This document shows positions 36,467 through 46,501 of a DNA stretch of 64,000 bases, piece after piece. The stretch's first letter is position 1, and each line of letters starts with the position of its first letter. This DNA is from Okibacterium sp. HSC-33S16 (GTDB lineage Bacteria > Actinomycetota > Actinomycetes > Actinomycetales > Microbacteriaceae): assembly GCF_024171565.1 (NCBI RefSeq), contig NZ_JALJZZ010000002.1, positions 496,001-560,000 on the forward strand, read 5' to 3'. The notes below the pieces were generated by a model. The model ran no database searches. It saw only the letters and a list, made by a program, of their open reading frames with translations, and was not told the DNA's origin. The translations under genes were made by a program, and so were the position numbers.

Positions 36467-37132
36467 GTGTCTTCTTTGGTTGAACAGCTCGAAGCGCCGG
36501 GTGAAACGACCCGTCGCCGTAAAACGCGCGACCGGTTGATCGACGCTGCCTACGAAGTGTTCGCCGAGACCGGCATTCACGCGGCCTCCGTCGAGATGAT
36601 CACGGAGCGCGCGGGGTTCACTCGGGGGGCGTTCTACTCGAATTTCGACTCCAAGGAGGAGCTGTTCTTTGCCCTCGCGGAGCGCGAGAACCGGGTGCGG
36701 TTTGAGCGGCTGCAGCAGGGCGTCGACTCGATTCTTCCCGGCCTTGATGCCGCGACCGCGGTGACTGACGCCACGCTCGGCACACTCGTCATGCGGTTCC
36801 TTGAGCTACAGGGCGACGACCGGCGGTGGTGCCTGGTGCAGTCTGAGTTCCGCTTACTCGCCATGCGCGATTCCGCGGTTGCGGCGTCGTACCTTGAGTA
36901 CCAGCGCAACTTCCAGAATGAGCTGGCCGCGCGGCTTGACGACGCCCTCCGTTCGGTTGGCCTCACTTTCGTGATTGACCCGGTCGCGGTGACTCGAATG
37001 ATCGTGACCGTGTACGAGTCGGCCATGCAGGAGTCGATCCTTGAGGGCGACACGGTGCCCAACATGGCGCGGTCGCCCATCGTGCTCGGCACTTTGCCGC
37101 CCCTCATTCAGTCGCTGACCCGGCCGCTGTAG
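36467..37132 (+). CDS. TetR-family transcriptional repressor
   Basis: A 221-residue regulator with an N-terminal helix-turn-helix (about residues 18-65: RDRLIDAAYEVFAETGIHAA, then ITERAGFTRGAFYSNF and SKEELF) and a helical ligand-binding C-terminal domain. It is divergent from the MMPL-YhgE operon and 28 bp from three 17-bp-spaced operators, so it is the likely repressor of both itself and the transporter. GTG at 36467 is the start, with a TAAGGT site upstream. The ligand is unknown; lipids or drugs are usual for MMPL regulators. Confidence 0.92.
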   Translation: MSSLVEQLEAPGETTRRRKTRDRLIDAAYEVFAETGIHAASVEMITERAGFTRGAFYSNFDSKEELFFALAERENRVRFERLQQGVDSILPGLDAATAVTDATLGTLVMRFLELQGDDRRWCLVQSEFRLLAMRDSAVAASYLEYQRNFQNELAARLDDALRSVGLTFVIDPVAVTRMIVTVYESAMQESILEGDTVPNMARSPIVLGTLPPLIQSLTRPL

Positions 37133-37231
37133 CTCCGGCGGCTCGCGCTGCTCAGACACTAGCGGTCGTTGGGTGCGCCGACCTTGTGTTGCTCGGCCAC
37201 TAACGGTTGTCAGGACCCGAAACTTCTGTGT

Positions 37232-37377
37232 GCTCGGTCACTTGTGGTCGCTGGCTCATTGCTCGGGCGTTTCGGGCGGATCCGAGAGCTGAGGAGCCGC
37301 CGCTTTCGACCGAGCAGTGAGGCGAGTCGCCTTTTGTGACGGAGGAGCCCGATCTCAGCGACCACTTGTGCCCGAGC
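37232..37377. repeat. 146-bp repeat unit with 22-bp inverted ends, copy 1 (MITE-like)
   Basis: Begins GCTCGGTCACTTGTGGTCGC and ends with its imperfect inverse. An inner inverted repeat pairs the centre around GGCGG and CCGCC. It matches copy 2 with 7 mismatches over 146 bp (counted by eye) and has the same length. No target-site duplication or transposase was found. Confidence 0.8.
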
Positions 37378-37467
37378 GTGGGCTGCGTGAGCGTGAGTGA
37401 CCCTAATCGACCGAGGAGTGCCGCGTGCTCCCACACAATCGGCGGCAAGCCCGGGTTGCCGCGGGTT

Positions 37468-37613
37468 GCTCGGTCACTTGTGGTCGCTGGCTCATTGCTC
37501 GGGCGTTTCGGGCGGCTCCCAGAGCTGAGGAGCCGCCGCTTTCCACCGAGCAGTGGGGCAAGTCGCCTTTTGTGACGGAGGAGCCCAATCTCAGCGACCG
37601 CTTGTGCCCGAGC
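37468..37613. repeat. 146-bp repeat unit with 22-bp inverted ends, copy 2 (MITE-like)
   Basis: Second copy, in direct orientation, 236 bp to the right of copy 1. Its central hairpin is better than that of copy 1, with GGCGGCTCC and GGAGCCGCC pairing exactly. Confidence 0.8.
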
Positions 37614-37694
37614 AGCGGCCGCTCGAGTTCGAACGACGGCGATACGGACGGAAACTCTTCGCAGAAGTGGTCACAGCATTCGCTGCTACGACGG

Positions 37695-37727
37695 AGGGGC
37701 GAGAGTTCGGTGAGAACCCCCGCCCCT
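37695..37727 (-). terminator. Candidate terminator for purL
   Basis: A 7-bp perfect GC stem (37695-37701 and 37721-37727) with an inner GTTC/GAAC stem lies 30 bp beyond the purL stop. No strong T-run follows. Confidence 0.45.
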
Positions 37728-37757
37728 GGCGTCCAAGCAATGAAACTCGGGTCGCGG

Positions 37758-40064
37758 TTAGCCGACCGTCGGGCCGAACGCCGCCGGCAGCGTGGCGCGG
37801 TGAGTCGCACGCAGTTCATCGATCGTGGCGGTAAAGAGGTCCTGGATCTCGAGGGTGTGCGATGCCTTGTCGGTCACGCCGATGCGGAGGACCGGGTAGT
37901 TGCGTCCCTCGCACAGGCCGCGGAACTTCACGTCATCCTCGCGCGGCACCGAAACGAGCACTCGGCCCGTCGACTCCGAGAAAAGCGCGGTCGCGATGTC
38001 GACGCCGTCGCGCTCGAGAATCTCGCCGAGCCACACCCGGGCGCCAACACCGAAGCGCAGCACGCTTTCGGCGAGAGCCTGGGCCAGTCCGCCGTCGGAG
38101 AGGTCGTGCGCCGACGCGATGATCGACGACTGCGACCCGGCGTGCAGCAGTGCGGCGAGGTCCTTCTCGCGGCCGAGGTCCACCGCGGGGGGCAGACCAC
38201 CGAGGTGGTCGTGGATGGTGCCGGCCCATGCCGAACCCGAGAGCTCCTCGCTCGTGGTGCCGAGGAGGTAGATGTTGTCGCCCTCATCCTGCCATCCGCT
38301 CGGGACGCGGCGAGCGACGTCGTCGATGACACCGAGCACGCCGACAACCGGGGTCGGGAAGATCGGGGTGTCGCCGGTCTGGTTGTAGAACGAGACGTTT
38401 CCGCCGGTGACCGGCACTTCGAGTTCGAGGCACGCGTCGGAGAGTCCCTCGACGGCCTGCGAGAACTGCCACATCACCTCGGGGTTCTCGGGCGAGCCGA
38501 AGTTGAGGCAGTCGGTGACCGCGGCCGGAACAGCTCCCGTGCAGGCGACGTTGCGGTACGCCTCGGCCAGCGCGAGCTTCGCGCCGAGCGACGGGTCCAG
38601 CTGGCAATAGCGACCGTTCGCATCGGTGGCGATCGCGAAACCGAGCCCCGACTCCTCATCGACGCGAATCATGCCGCCGTCATCCGGGAACGACAGCGCC
38701 GTGTTGCCCATCACGTAGTAGTCGTACTGGTTCGTGATCCAGCTCTTGTCGGCGAGGTTCGCCGAGCCGAGCAGCGAAAGAAACTGCGAACGCAACGTCG
38801 CGGCATCCGTCGGACGTTCGAGAGCGGATGCTGTATCCGCCTGCAGTGCATCAATCCAGGTGGGGTAGGCAACGGGGCGTTCGTACACGGGTCCATCAAC
38901 TGCGACAGTCGACGGGTCGACATTGACGATCTCTTCTCCGTGCCAGTTGATGATGAGGCGACCGGTGTCTGTGACCTCACCCATCACCGAGGTTTCGACG
39001 TCCCACTTCGCGGTGACCGCGAGGAAACCGGCGAGCTTGTCGGGCTCCACGACCGCCATCATGCGCTCCTGCGACTCCGACATGAGGATTTCCTCTGGCG
39101 TCAGCGACGGATCGCGCAGCAGGGTGTTCGAGAGTTCGATGAACATGCCGCCATCGCCGTTCGCAGCCAGCTCGCTCGTTGCGCAGGAGATCCCGGCGGC
39201 GCCGAGGTCCTGAATGCCCTCAACAAGCTTCTCCTTGTAGAGCTCGAGGCAGCACTCGATGAGCACCTTCTCGGCGAACGGGTCGCCGACCTGAACGGCG
39301 GGGCGCTTGGTTGGGCCGGAGGCGTCAAACGAGTCGGAGGCGAGGATCGACGCGCCGCCGATTCCATCGCCACCGGTGCGGGCGCCGAAGAGCACGACCT
39401 TGTTGCCGACACCCGAGGCGTTGGCGAGGTGCAGATCTTCGTGGCGAAGCACACCGACTGAGAGTGCGTTGACGAGCGGGTTGCCCTGGTACACCTTGTC
39501 GAAATAGGTCTCGCCGCCGATGTTCGGCAGGCCGAGGCAGTTGCCGTAGAACGAGATGCCACTCGTCACGCCGTGCACGACCCGGGCGGTGTCAGGGTCA
39601 TCGATGGCGCCGAAGCGCAGCTGGTCCATCACGGCGACGGGGCGAGCGCCCATCGAGATGATGTCGCGCACGATGCCGCCGACCCCGGTTGCGGCGCCCT
39701 GGAACGGCTCAATGTAGCTGGGGTGGTTGTGGCTCTCCACCTTGAAGGTGACGGCCCAGCCCTCGCCGACGTCAACGACGCCCGCGTTTTCACCCATGCC
39801 GACCATGAGGTTCTTCTTCATGGCGGGGCTGACCTTCTGGCCGAACTGGCGCAGGTACATCTTGCTGGACTTGTACGAGCAGTGCTCGCTCCACATCACC
39901 GAGTACATAGCGAGTTCGCCCGAGGTTGGGCGCCGACCGAGGATCTCCTTGATCTTCTCGTACTCATCAGGCTTGAGGCCGAGCGCCGCGTACGGCTGCT
40001 CCTTCTCGGGAGTAACGATGGCGTTGGAGACGGTGTCGGCCACAGACGTAACGGGATTGCTCAC
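37758..40064 (-). CDS. purL: Phosphoribosylformylglycinamidine synthase, large subunit
   Basis: A 768-residue small-type PurL that works with PurQ and PurS to convert FGAR to FGAM with ATP and glutamine. It shows [12 protein letters not shown] near the start, [21 protein letters not shown] (ATP and substrate loop), [15 protein letters not shown] and [13 protein letters not shown] in the second half. Its partners purQ and purS lie about 3.5 kb away, transcribed in the same direction but not contiguous. Full length and intact. Confidence 0.97.
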   Translation of the reverse strand: MSNPVTSVADTVSNAIVTPEKEQPYAALGLKPDEYEKIKEILGRRPTSGELAMYSVMWSEHCSYKSSKMYLRQFGQKVSPAMKKNLMVGMGENAGVVDVGEGWAVTFKVESHNHPSYIEPFQGAATGVGGIVRDIISMGARPVAVMDQLRFGAIDDPDTARVVHGVTSGISFYGNCLGLPNIGGETYFDKVYQGNPLVNALSVGVLRHEDLHLANASGVGNKVVLFGARTGGDGIGGASILASDSFDASGPTKRPAVQVGDPFAEKVLIECCLELYKEKLVEGIQDLGAAGISCATSELAANGDGGMFIELSNTLLRDPSLTPEEILMSESQERMMAVVEPDKLAGFLAVTAKWDVETSVMGEVTDTGRLIINWHGEEIVNVDPSTVAVDGPVYERPVAYPTWIDALQADTASALERPTDAATLRSQFLSLLGSANLADKSWITNQYDYYVMGNTALSFPDDGGMIRVDEESGLGFAIATDANGRYCQLDPSLGAKLALAEAYRNVACTGAVPAAVTDCLNFGSPENPEVMWQFSQAVEGLSDACLELEVPVTGGNVSFYNQTGDTPIFPTPVVGVLGVIDDVARRVPSGWQDEGDNIYLLGTTSEELSGSAWAGTIHDHLGGLPPAVDLGREKDLAALLHAGSQSSIIASAHDLSDGGLAQALAESVLRFGVGARVWLGEILERDGVDIATALFSESTGRVLVSVPREDDVKFRGLCEGRNYPVLRIGVTDKASHTLEIQDLFTATIDELRATHRATLPAAFGPTVG

Positions 40065-40152
40065 GGGGAGAGGCTCCTAGATCGAGGGATGCCGGAATGG
40101 CTCAATTCTATCCGGCCCCCAACGCGACCCGGTTCGGCCGGACGCCGCCGAA

Positions 40153-40626
40153 CTACTCGTCGCCGCCACCGGGAGGGCCGATGATCAGCAGCACGGAGAA
40201 GATGACAACGAGCGCCACGACAAACAGCACGATGAGAAGCACGGGGTGAGTGAGTAACCAGCGCAGCAATCGGTCGATCCACGACCGGTCACGCGGGTCG
40301 TCTGTCGCTTCGCGTCGCCACTCGCCGTTGAGGCGACCAGTGCGGTCGGCCCACAGGTCGAACGGGATCGTGGCATACGGCACCACTGCAGTGGCTACGG
40401 CCCCGGCGATGAGCGGAATACCCCAGCGCTGGTTGAGCCCGACGATCAACGCGGTTCCCGCATAGGCGAGGAACACGAACCCGTGGATCGAGCCACCGAT
40501 GCGCACCGCGAGGTCACCCAGCTCACCGGGTGCCCAGACGTATTTCATCAACAGGCCGACGATCAGCAGTGTCCAGGTCACCGCCTCAGCGAAAGCGAGC
40601 GTGCGGTAGAACAGGCGGGGAGACAC
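40153..40626 (-). CDS. DUF3817-family membrane protein
   Basis: A 157-residue protein starting at a GTG (40626) with GGAG 11 bp upstream, giving the usual SPRLFYRTLAFAEAVTWTLL beginning. HGFVFLAYAGTALIVG is the DUF3817 core, with three helices. After a hydrophilic loop (RREATDDPRDRSWIDRL) a further helix and a Gly/Pro-rich end follow, longer than the minimal domain. Function unknown. It lies divergent from the ABC exporter gene, with about 230 bp between. Confidence 0.8.
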   Translation of the reverse strand: MSPRLFYRTLAFAEAVTWTLLIVGLLMKYVWAPGELGDLAVRIGGSIHGFVFLAYAGTALIVGLNQRWGIPLIAGAVATAVVPYATIPFDLWADRTGRLNGEWRREATDDPRDRSWIDRLLRWLLTHPVLLIVLFVVALVVIFSVLLIIGPPGGGDE

Positions 40627-40855
40627 GAAAAAATCACTCCAGAAGAGACGGGCGCCACAGCCAATTCGAAGAATCGAACGGATGCCTGTGGCCAAGGGGC
40701 GGGGGTCTCCCATCCTCGCAGGTGGGGTGCGAGGCTACATCGTCCCAAAGTTGTACCCGATGAGATGTGCCCGATCTCCGCCGCACGGGGGATATGCCCA
40801 CACACCAATCCCTGCCACAGTAGGAGTACCCCCGCCCATTTACTTCAGGAGCAGA

Positions 40856-41757
<902 letters not shown>

Positions 41758-41761
<4 letters not shown>

Positions 41762-42576
41762 CCATGTTCATCCCCGCGCTCCGTGCCGAAATCGCCAAGC
41801 TGCTGACCACCAAAATCTGGTGGATCCTCGCGATCATCCTGTTCCTCTACGTCGCTGGAGTGTCCGGTGGGCTGGGTGCCCTCTTCGGGTTCCTGTCGCA
41901 GTCGGCGGACGCCGACGCCTCGGGATCAGCGCCGCCGACCGACGTGCTCGCGCCCATGCTCTACGGCACGGTGTCCACGTTCGGCTACGTCTTCCCGGTG
42001 CTGCTCGGTGCGCTTGCCGTGACGAGCGAGCACCGGCACCAGATGCTCACACCCACGTTCCTGGCCACGCCTAAACGTGGGATCGTGCTCGCCGCCAAGT
42101 CGGTTGCGCTGCTGATGTTCGGCGCGATCTACGGTGTGATCGGAGTTATCGCCTCAGTGGGTGCTGGCGCAGGAGCGCTCGCACTGTTCGGCCTCGACAC
42201 CCAGCTCGGCGAGAGCGACACCTGGGCGATGATCGCCCGGGCCATCCTCGCGCTCGCGCTGTGGGCGGTCATTGGTGTCGGGCTCGGCGCGCTGATCCCG
42301 AACCAGGTCGCCGCCATCGTCGTGATTCTCGCGTTCACCCAGTTCGTCGAGCCGACCCTGCGGGCGCTTGTTTCGTTGGCCGAATGGGCGGCGACCGTCG
42401 GCAAGTTCCTGCCCGGCGCGGCGAGCGATGCACTTCTGGGGGCGCCGAGCTTCTTCACCATGGGAATGACGGGCGACTCGCTCGAGTGGTGGCAGGGCGG
42501 GCTGCTGCTCGCCGCGCTCGCACTTGTGCTCACCGTGCTCGGCTACGTCGTGTCGTGGAAGCGAGACGTCACCTAG
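41758..42576 (+). CDS. ABC-2-type permease subunit
   Basis: A 272-residue membrane protein with six helices and an early segment IPALRAEIAKLLTTKIWWIL, the pattern of BcrB/NatB-type permeases, where a cytoplasmic helix precedes the first membrane span. SEHRHQMLTPTFLATPKRG is the conserved cytosolic loop. A GTG at 41758 overlaps the ATPase stop; an ATG two codons on is also possible. It partners with the ATPase just upstream. The MerR gene begins 69 bp later. Confidence 0.88.
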
Positions 42577-42605
42577 CGCGAGGCCGGGGAAGTTTTCGGA
42601 ATGGC

Positions 42606-42636
42606 TTGACCCTCACACGATGTGAGGCGACATCGT
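42606..42636 (+). promoter_or_regulatory. MerR-type promoter with 19-bp spacer and operator dyad
   Basis: -35 TTGACC (42606-42611) and -10 CATCGT (42631-42636) are separated by 19 bp, the extended spacing of MerR-controlled promoters. A perfect dyad CCTCACA-CGA-TGTGAGG (42611-42627) fills the spacer. The start codon follows 10 bp after the -10, so autoregulation is likely. Confidence 0.75.
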
Positions 42637-42645
42637 CGGAGAATC

Positions 42646-43473
42646 ATGTTCAGCATCGGAGAATTCGCATCGATCGGCCGGGTTTCCATTCGGATGCTGC
42701 GGCACTACGACGAGATCGGGTTGCTGGCGCCGGCGCGGGTGGACCCGTCCACCGGTTACCGGTTCTACGACGGCACCCAGATCGAGGTTCTCGCGCGCAT
42801 CCTCGCCCTTAAGGACCTCGGGCTCACCCTCGACGAGGTGACGCGGATCGTGGGTGGGCTCGTTTCGAGGGATGCCCTCCACGCTCTGCTCGCCGACCGT
42901 CGACAGGCGCTCGCTGTGCAGCTCGACCTTGATCGGGCCCGCCTCGACCGGCTCGACGCGAAGATCCGACAGATCGAAGGAGTACCGCTCATGTCCACTC
43001 TGTCCACCGAACTCAAGCCACTACCTGCGGTGGTTGTTGCCCAAGCCAGTGCACCGATTCCGGGCTTCGGGCCCGAGAACGTCAGCCCGGTGATCGGGCC
43101 GCTGTTCGACACCCTGTACTCAGACCTCGTCGCGGCTGGGGTCACACCCAGCAATCACGCGCTGGCGATGTACGAAGCCGATGCCGAAAATGACACCGGC
43201 GCGCGGGCCTACGCAGCATTCCCTGTTGCGGAAGCGACAGCATCCGCTTCGGGATTCACCGTCACCGAGATTCCCGGTGTCGACCTTGCGGCCACAACGG
43301 TGCACCGCGGCTCGATGTCGACGATCGGGGACTCGTGGGAGGCACTGTACGCGTGGATCGCCGAGAACGGCTACCAGTTATCGGGCACCTGCCGCGAGCT
43401 CTACCTCGTGTCGCAGCCGGAGCCGCAGGAGAACTGGGTGACCGAACTGCAACAACCCGTGGTGCGGGTCTGA
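42646..43473 (+). CDS. MerR-family regulator with GyrI-like effector domain
   Basis: A 275-residue regulator. MFSIGEFASIGRVSIRMLRH then YDEIGLLAPARVDPSTGYRF is the MerR DNA-binding domain (residues 1-70), followed by a coiled-coil dimer helix and a C-terminal GyrI-like ligand-binding domain (about residues 120-275), the BmrR plan for sensing amphipathic drugs. The ATG at 42646 has GGAG just before it. A textbook MerR operator is at its own promoter. The ABC exporter immediately upstream is a plausible additional target or functional partner. Confidence 0.9.
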   Translation: MFSIGEFASIGRVSIRMLRHYDEIGLLAPARVDPSTGYRFYDGTQIEVLARILALKDLGLTLDEVTRIVGGLVSRDALHALLADRRQALAVQLDLDRARLDRLDAKIRQIEGVPLMSTLSTELKPLPAVVVAQASAPIPGFGPENVSPVIGPLFDTLYSDLVAAGVTPSNHALAMYEADAENDTGARAYAAFPVAEATASASGFTVTEIPGVDLAATTVHRGSMSTIGDSWEALYAWIAENGYQLSGTCRELYLVSQPEPQENWVTELQQPVVRV

Positions 43474-43493
43474 CCCGGGCCGCCGTTTGCCAG

Positions 43494-43539
43494 AAAAGGC
43501 TCTCTGTCCACAAGAATTCGCGGGCAGAGAGCCTTTTTT
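43494..43539. terminator. Bidirectional intrinsic terminator after the MerR gene
   Basis: A 13-bp perfect stem (AAAAGGCTCTCTG at 43494-43506 and its inverse ending in TTTTTT at 43539) with an 18-bp loop. Flanking A and T runs let it serve the MerR gene on the plus strand and purQ on the minus strand. Confidence 0.9.
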
Positions 43540-43565
43540 GGTAGATCGGTGACGGTCGGAGGGGC

Positions 43566-44261
43566 CTAGACCGCCTGCAGCGCCTGGATCGCGCTCGTGA
43601 AGAGCGTGAGTCCGTCGGTGCCTGACCGCATGGCGGCCGAGGTGTCGGGGCCGAAGCCCGGCTCGACGGCGTGCTCGGGGTGCGGCATGAGGCCCACAAC
43701 GTTTCCGCGCTCGTTGGTGATGCCCGCGATGTCGCGCAGAGAGCCGTTCGGGTTGACGCCGAGGTAACGGAAGACCACGCGGCCCTCGCCCTCGAGCCGG
43801 TCGAGTTCGTCTTCGGAGGCGATGAATCCGCCCTCACCGTTCTTCAGCGGGATGACGATCTCGTCGTTCAGCTCAAAGCCCGTCGACCATGCGGTGTCGG
43901 TGTTCTCGACACGCAGCGCCTGGTCACGGCGGATGAAGTGGCCGTGATCGTTGCGAATCAGCCCGCCTGGCAGCAGGTGCGCCTCGGTGAGCATCTGGAA
44001 ACCGTTGCAGATCCCGAGCACCGGCATGCCCGAATTCGCGGCTGAAATGACCTCGGCCATGATCGGTGAAACGGATGCGATCGCACCGGCACGCAGATAA
44101 TCCCCGTAGCTGAATCCACCGGGAAGCACCAGCGCGTCGACGCCATGCAGGTCGTGCTCGCCGTGCCAGAGCGCAACCGGCTCAGCGCCGGCAATGCGGA
44201 TCGCGCGCTGCGCGTCACGCTCGTCGAGCGAACCCGGGAAAGTGATGACGCCGATGCGCAT
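43566..44261 (-). CDS. purQ: FGAM synthase, glutaminase subunit
   Basis: A 231-residue class I glutamine amidotransferase that supplies ammonia to PurL. The nucleophile Cys is in [11 protein letters not shown]; the catalytic His and Glu lie in [11 protein letters not shown] near the C-terminus. [20 protein letters not shown] is the expected N-terminus. It begins 1 bp after the purS stop on the same strand, an obvious operon pair. Confidence 0.97.
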   Translation of the reverse strand: MRIGVITFPGSLDERDAQRAIRIAGAEPVALWHGEHDLHGVDALVLPGGFSYGDYLRAGAIASVSPIMAEVISAANSGMPVLGICNGFQMLTEAHLLPGGLIRNDHGHFIRRDQALRVENTDTAWSTGFELNDEIVIPLKNGEGGFIASEDELDRLEGEGRVVFRYLGVNPNGSLRDIAGITNERGNVVGLMPHPEHAVEPGFGPDTSAAMRSGTDGLTLFTSAIQALQAV

Positions 44262-44262
44262 G

Positions 44263-44517
44263 TTACTCAGCCTCGGGGTAGGTGATGGCGACGACGTCTT
44301 CGATGACCGAGTTCGAGAGGATCTCGTCGGCAATTTTCTCGACGTCGGCGCGAACGATGTCGGTGATCGGGCCGTCGACGGTGAGCTCGAATCGCTTGCC
44401 GATCCGGACGTTCGAGAATTCGGTCTTGCCGAGGCGAGCGAGCGCTCCGGCGACGGCCTTGCCCTGCGGGTCAAGCAGTTCGGCCTTCGGCATGACTTCA
44501 ACGACGATTGTGGGCAC
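44263..44517 (-). CDS. purS: FGAM synthase, PurS subunit
   Basis: An 84-residue PurS with the sequence pattern [31 protein letters not shown] and [17 protein letters not shown]. It bridges PurL and PurQ in the three-part FGAM synthase of Gram-positive bacteria and archaea. The GTG at 44517 gives the usual start. A hairpin sits in the likely leader, between purS and the divergent sensor kinase gene. Confidence 0.95.
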   Translation of the reverse strand: MPTIVVEVMPKAELLDPQGKAVAGALARLGKTEFSNVRIGKRFELTVDGPITDIVRADVEKIADEILSNSVIEDVVAITYPEAE

Positions 44518-44533
44518 GGATGAACTCCAGGCT

Positions 44534-44573
44534 GTTCGAGGTGGCGGAGATTTCAGTCTATCCGACCTCGAAC
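44534..44573. promoter_or_regulatory. Hairpin in the purS/sensor-kinase divergent region
   Basis: A 9-bp perfect inverted repeat GTTCGAGGT (44534) and ACCTCGAAC (44565) with additional inner pairing (CGGA/TCCG). It sits 17 bp upstream of the purS start on its sense side and 57 bp before the kinase start. It could be an operator or an RNA leader element of purSQ. Confidence 0.45.
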
Positions 44574-44630
44574 TTTCGGATGATGCCGCAGATCGGGCGT
44601 GGACGTAGGCTTTCGAGGGAAAGAGAGACG

Positions 44631-45881
44631 ATGAACCACTCCGCCCTCACCCCGGTGTTCGCCGTATTGCGCTGGTCACTGCATTCGCTGCTGATAGCGC
44701 TGGTTGTTGTGGTCATCGTGCGGTCCGTCATTACAGGGGATGCCGATACCGGCGTCATTCACGGGCTTTCTGTGCTGTTACTCGCCAGCTACCTCGGCGG
44801 TGCGCTCATTGCCCACCTCCGGCCGGAGTTTGTGGAGTCGTCCCGCTGGGTTCCGATCGCATGGGTCGGGTTGCTCACAGTGTTCTGGGCCGCTCTTCTC
44901 GCCGTCACACCGGATGCCGCATTCATCGTTTTCCCCCTCTTCTTCCTCTACCTGCAGCTCTTTCCCGCCAAAGCAGCGGTGACCGCTGTCGCGCTCACAA
45001 CGGCGATCACCATCCTGGCCCTCTCCCGGGAATCCGGGTTTTCCGTCGGCGGTGTCATCGGTCCGCTCATCGGAGCCCTTGTCGCGGTCACGATCGGGTT
45101 CGGCTACCGAGCGTTGTACCGCGAAGCCGAAGAACGCCAGCAGCTCATCACTGAACTGCTTGAGACCCGCGGTGAACTGGCCATCGCCGAGCGCTCGGCG
45201 GGAATGCTGGCCGAACGGGAACGCCTGGCCCGCGAGATTCACGACACTGTTGCGCAGAGCCTGTCGAGCATTCAGCTGCTGTTGCACGCGGCCGAGCGCC
45301 TCGACGCCGAGCGCCCTGGGCTCGAGCAGTTGCGCCTCGCCCGGGAGACCGCTGCCGACTCACTCGTCGACACTCGCCGGATCATCCGCGAACTCACCCC
45401 ACCCGCGCTCGACGACCGCACGCTCCCCGCGGCGCTCAAACGTCTGGCCGTATCGACCGAGCAGACACTCCGCGCGGGCGGCGCCCCGACGAGGGTGAAC
45501 TTTTTGGTCGAAGGAACACCGGTTCCTCTTCCGATGACTCTCGACGCTACCCTGCTGCGCATCGCCCAGGGTGCCATCGCGAACGTTGCCCGGCACGCTC
45601 AGGCAACCCGGACCGATGTCACCCTGACCTACCAGTCCGACAGTGTTTCGCTCGATGTGGTTGACGACGGTGTCGGGTTCGTTCCTGAAGTGCAGGCGCT
45701 TACCGCGGCGGCCGCTGGCTCGTTCGGGCTCACCGCGATCCGCCAGCGGGTCGACGCGCTCGGCGGAGTGCTCAGCATTGAGTCGGGAAATGCCGAGGGC
45801 ACCGCCCTGGCCGTCACCCTGCCCATCCTCCAGTCGAGTGACGCTGTTGTTACCGGCTCCGATCCCAAGGTCAGTACATGA
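44631..45881 (+). CDS. NarL-type two-component sensor histidine kinase
   Basis: A 416-residue kinase. Residues 1-170 form five or six membrane helices without a large outer loop, so it senses within or near the membrane. The phosphoacceptor H204 lies in LAREIHDTVAQSLSSIQLL (HisKA_3 type). The ATP-binding domain includes IAQGAIANVARHAQATRTDV (N box) and VVDDGVGFVP (G1). The ATG at 44631 has GGGAAAGAG upstream. It overlaps the response regulator gene by 4 bp. The signal is unknown; the architecture resembles DesK/LiaS-type membrane-stress sensors. Confidence 0.9.
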   Translation: MNHSALTPVFAVLRWSLHSLLIALVVVVIVRSVITGDADTGVIHGLSVLLLASYLGGALIAHLRPEFVESSRWVPIAWVGLLTVFWAALLAVTPDAAFIVFPLFFLYLQLFPAKAAVTAVALTTAITILALSRESGFSVGGVIGPLIGALVAVTIGFGYRALYREAEERQQLITELLETRGELAIAERSAGMLAERERLAREIHDTVAQSLSSIQLLLHAAERLDAERPGLEQLRLARETAADSLVDTRRIIRELTPPALDDRTLPAALKRLAVSTEQTLRAGGAPTRVNFLVEGTPVPLPMTLDATLLRIAQGAIANVARHAQATRTDVTLTYQSDSVSLDVVDDGVGFVPEVQALTAAAAGSFGLTAIRQRVDALGGVLSIESGNAEGTALAVTLPILQSSDAVVTGSDPKVST

Positions 45882-46501
45882 TCCGACTCCTTATTGCCGA
45901 CGATCACCCTGTCGTCCGTGCCGGTCTCCGTGCCCTGTTCGCCACCGAGCCCGACCTCTTGGTTGTGGGCGAGGCGGCGTCGGGCGAGGAAGCGGTCGCA
46001 CGAAGCTACGCAGGCGTCGACATCGTGCTGATGGACCTGCAGTTCGGCAACGGAATGCAGGGGTGGGATGCCACCCGACGGATCCGGGAACGCCCGGGCG
46101 CTCCGCACGTGCTCGTGCTGACCAACTACGACACCGATGCCGACATTTTGGGTGCCGTTGAGGCCGGAGCGGCCGGTTACCTCCTCAAAGACGCGCCGCC
46201 CGAGGAACTCATCGCGGCCGTGCGTGCGGCCGCCCGCGGCGAGAGCGCCCTCGCGCCCACCGTGGCCGGCCGTCTCGAGGCACGACAAAACGCACCCGAC
46301 GATGCGCTGAGCGCCCGTGAAGCCGAAGTACTCACGCTCGTGGCTGACGGAATGTCGAATCGAGAGATTGCACGATCGCTCTTTCTGTCTGAGGCCACGG
46401 TGAAAAGCCACCTCGTGCACATTTTTACAAAACTGCAGGTTTCGTCGAGAACGGCAGCCGTGGCATCCGCTCGCGAACGTGGCGCGATTCGTTCAGTCTG
46501 A
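45878..46501 (+). CDS. NarL/LuxR-family response regulator
   Basis: A 207-residue regulator. The receiver has acidic residues in IADDHPVVRAG, phosphoacceptor D53 in VLMDLQFG, and K near residue 103 (LLKDAPPEE). The LuxR-type helix-turn-helix is in the C-terminal 65 residues (LSAREAEVLTLVADGMSNRE, then SEATVKSHLVHIFTKL). It is co-translated with the kinase. Its end overlaps the convergent esterase gene by 9 bp. No target operon is obvious. Confidence 0.92.
   Translation: MIRLLIADDHPVVRAGLRALFATEPDLLVVGEAASGEEAVARSYAGVDIVLMDLQFGNGMQGWDATRRIRERPGAPHVLVLTNYDTDADILGAVEAGAAGYLLKDAPPEELIAAVRAAARGESALAPTVAGRLEARQNAPDDALSAREAEVLTLVADGMSNREIARSLFLSEATVKSHLVHIFTKLQVSSRTAAVASARERGAIRSV

Larger units (their letters stand above)
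37133..37757. other. 625-bp gene-free gap holding a repeat family
   Basis: No credible gene is found here: frames that are open on both strands run through the repeat copies and share identical peptides. Besides the two 146-bp repeats listed separately, two degenerate copies of their end motif start at 37150 and 37191, so three same-oriented copies (37150, 37191, 37232) are exactly 41 bp apart. A candidate purL terminator lies near the right end. Confidence 0.7.

Noticed and set aside
37200-37819. Two overlapping minus-strand frames sharing the same peptide across the 37-kb gap
   Set aside because: Both are translations of the 146-bp repeat copies, so the similarity reflects DNA repetition and not a conserved gene.
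37425-39461. A 678-residue plus-strand frame opposite purL
   Set aside because: Antisense shadow of an intact purL; composition is Arg/Glu/Val-biased without domains, and it runs into the repeat gap.
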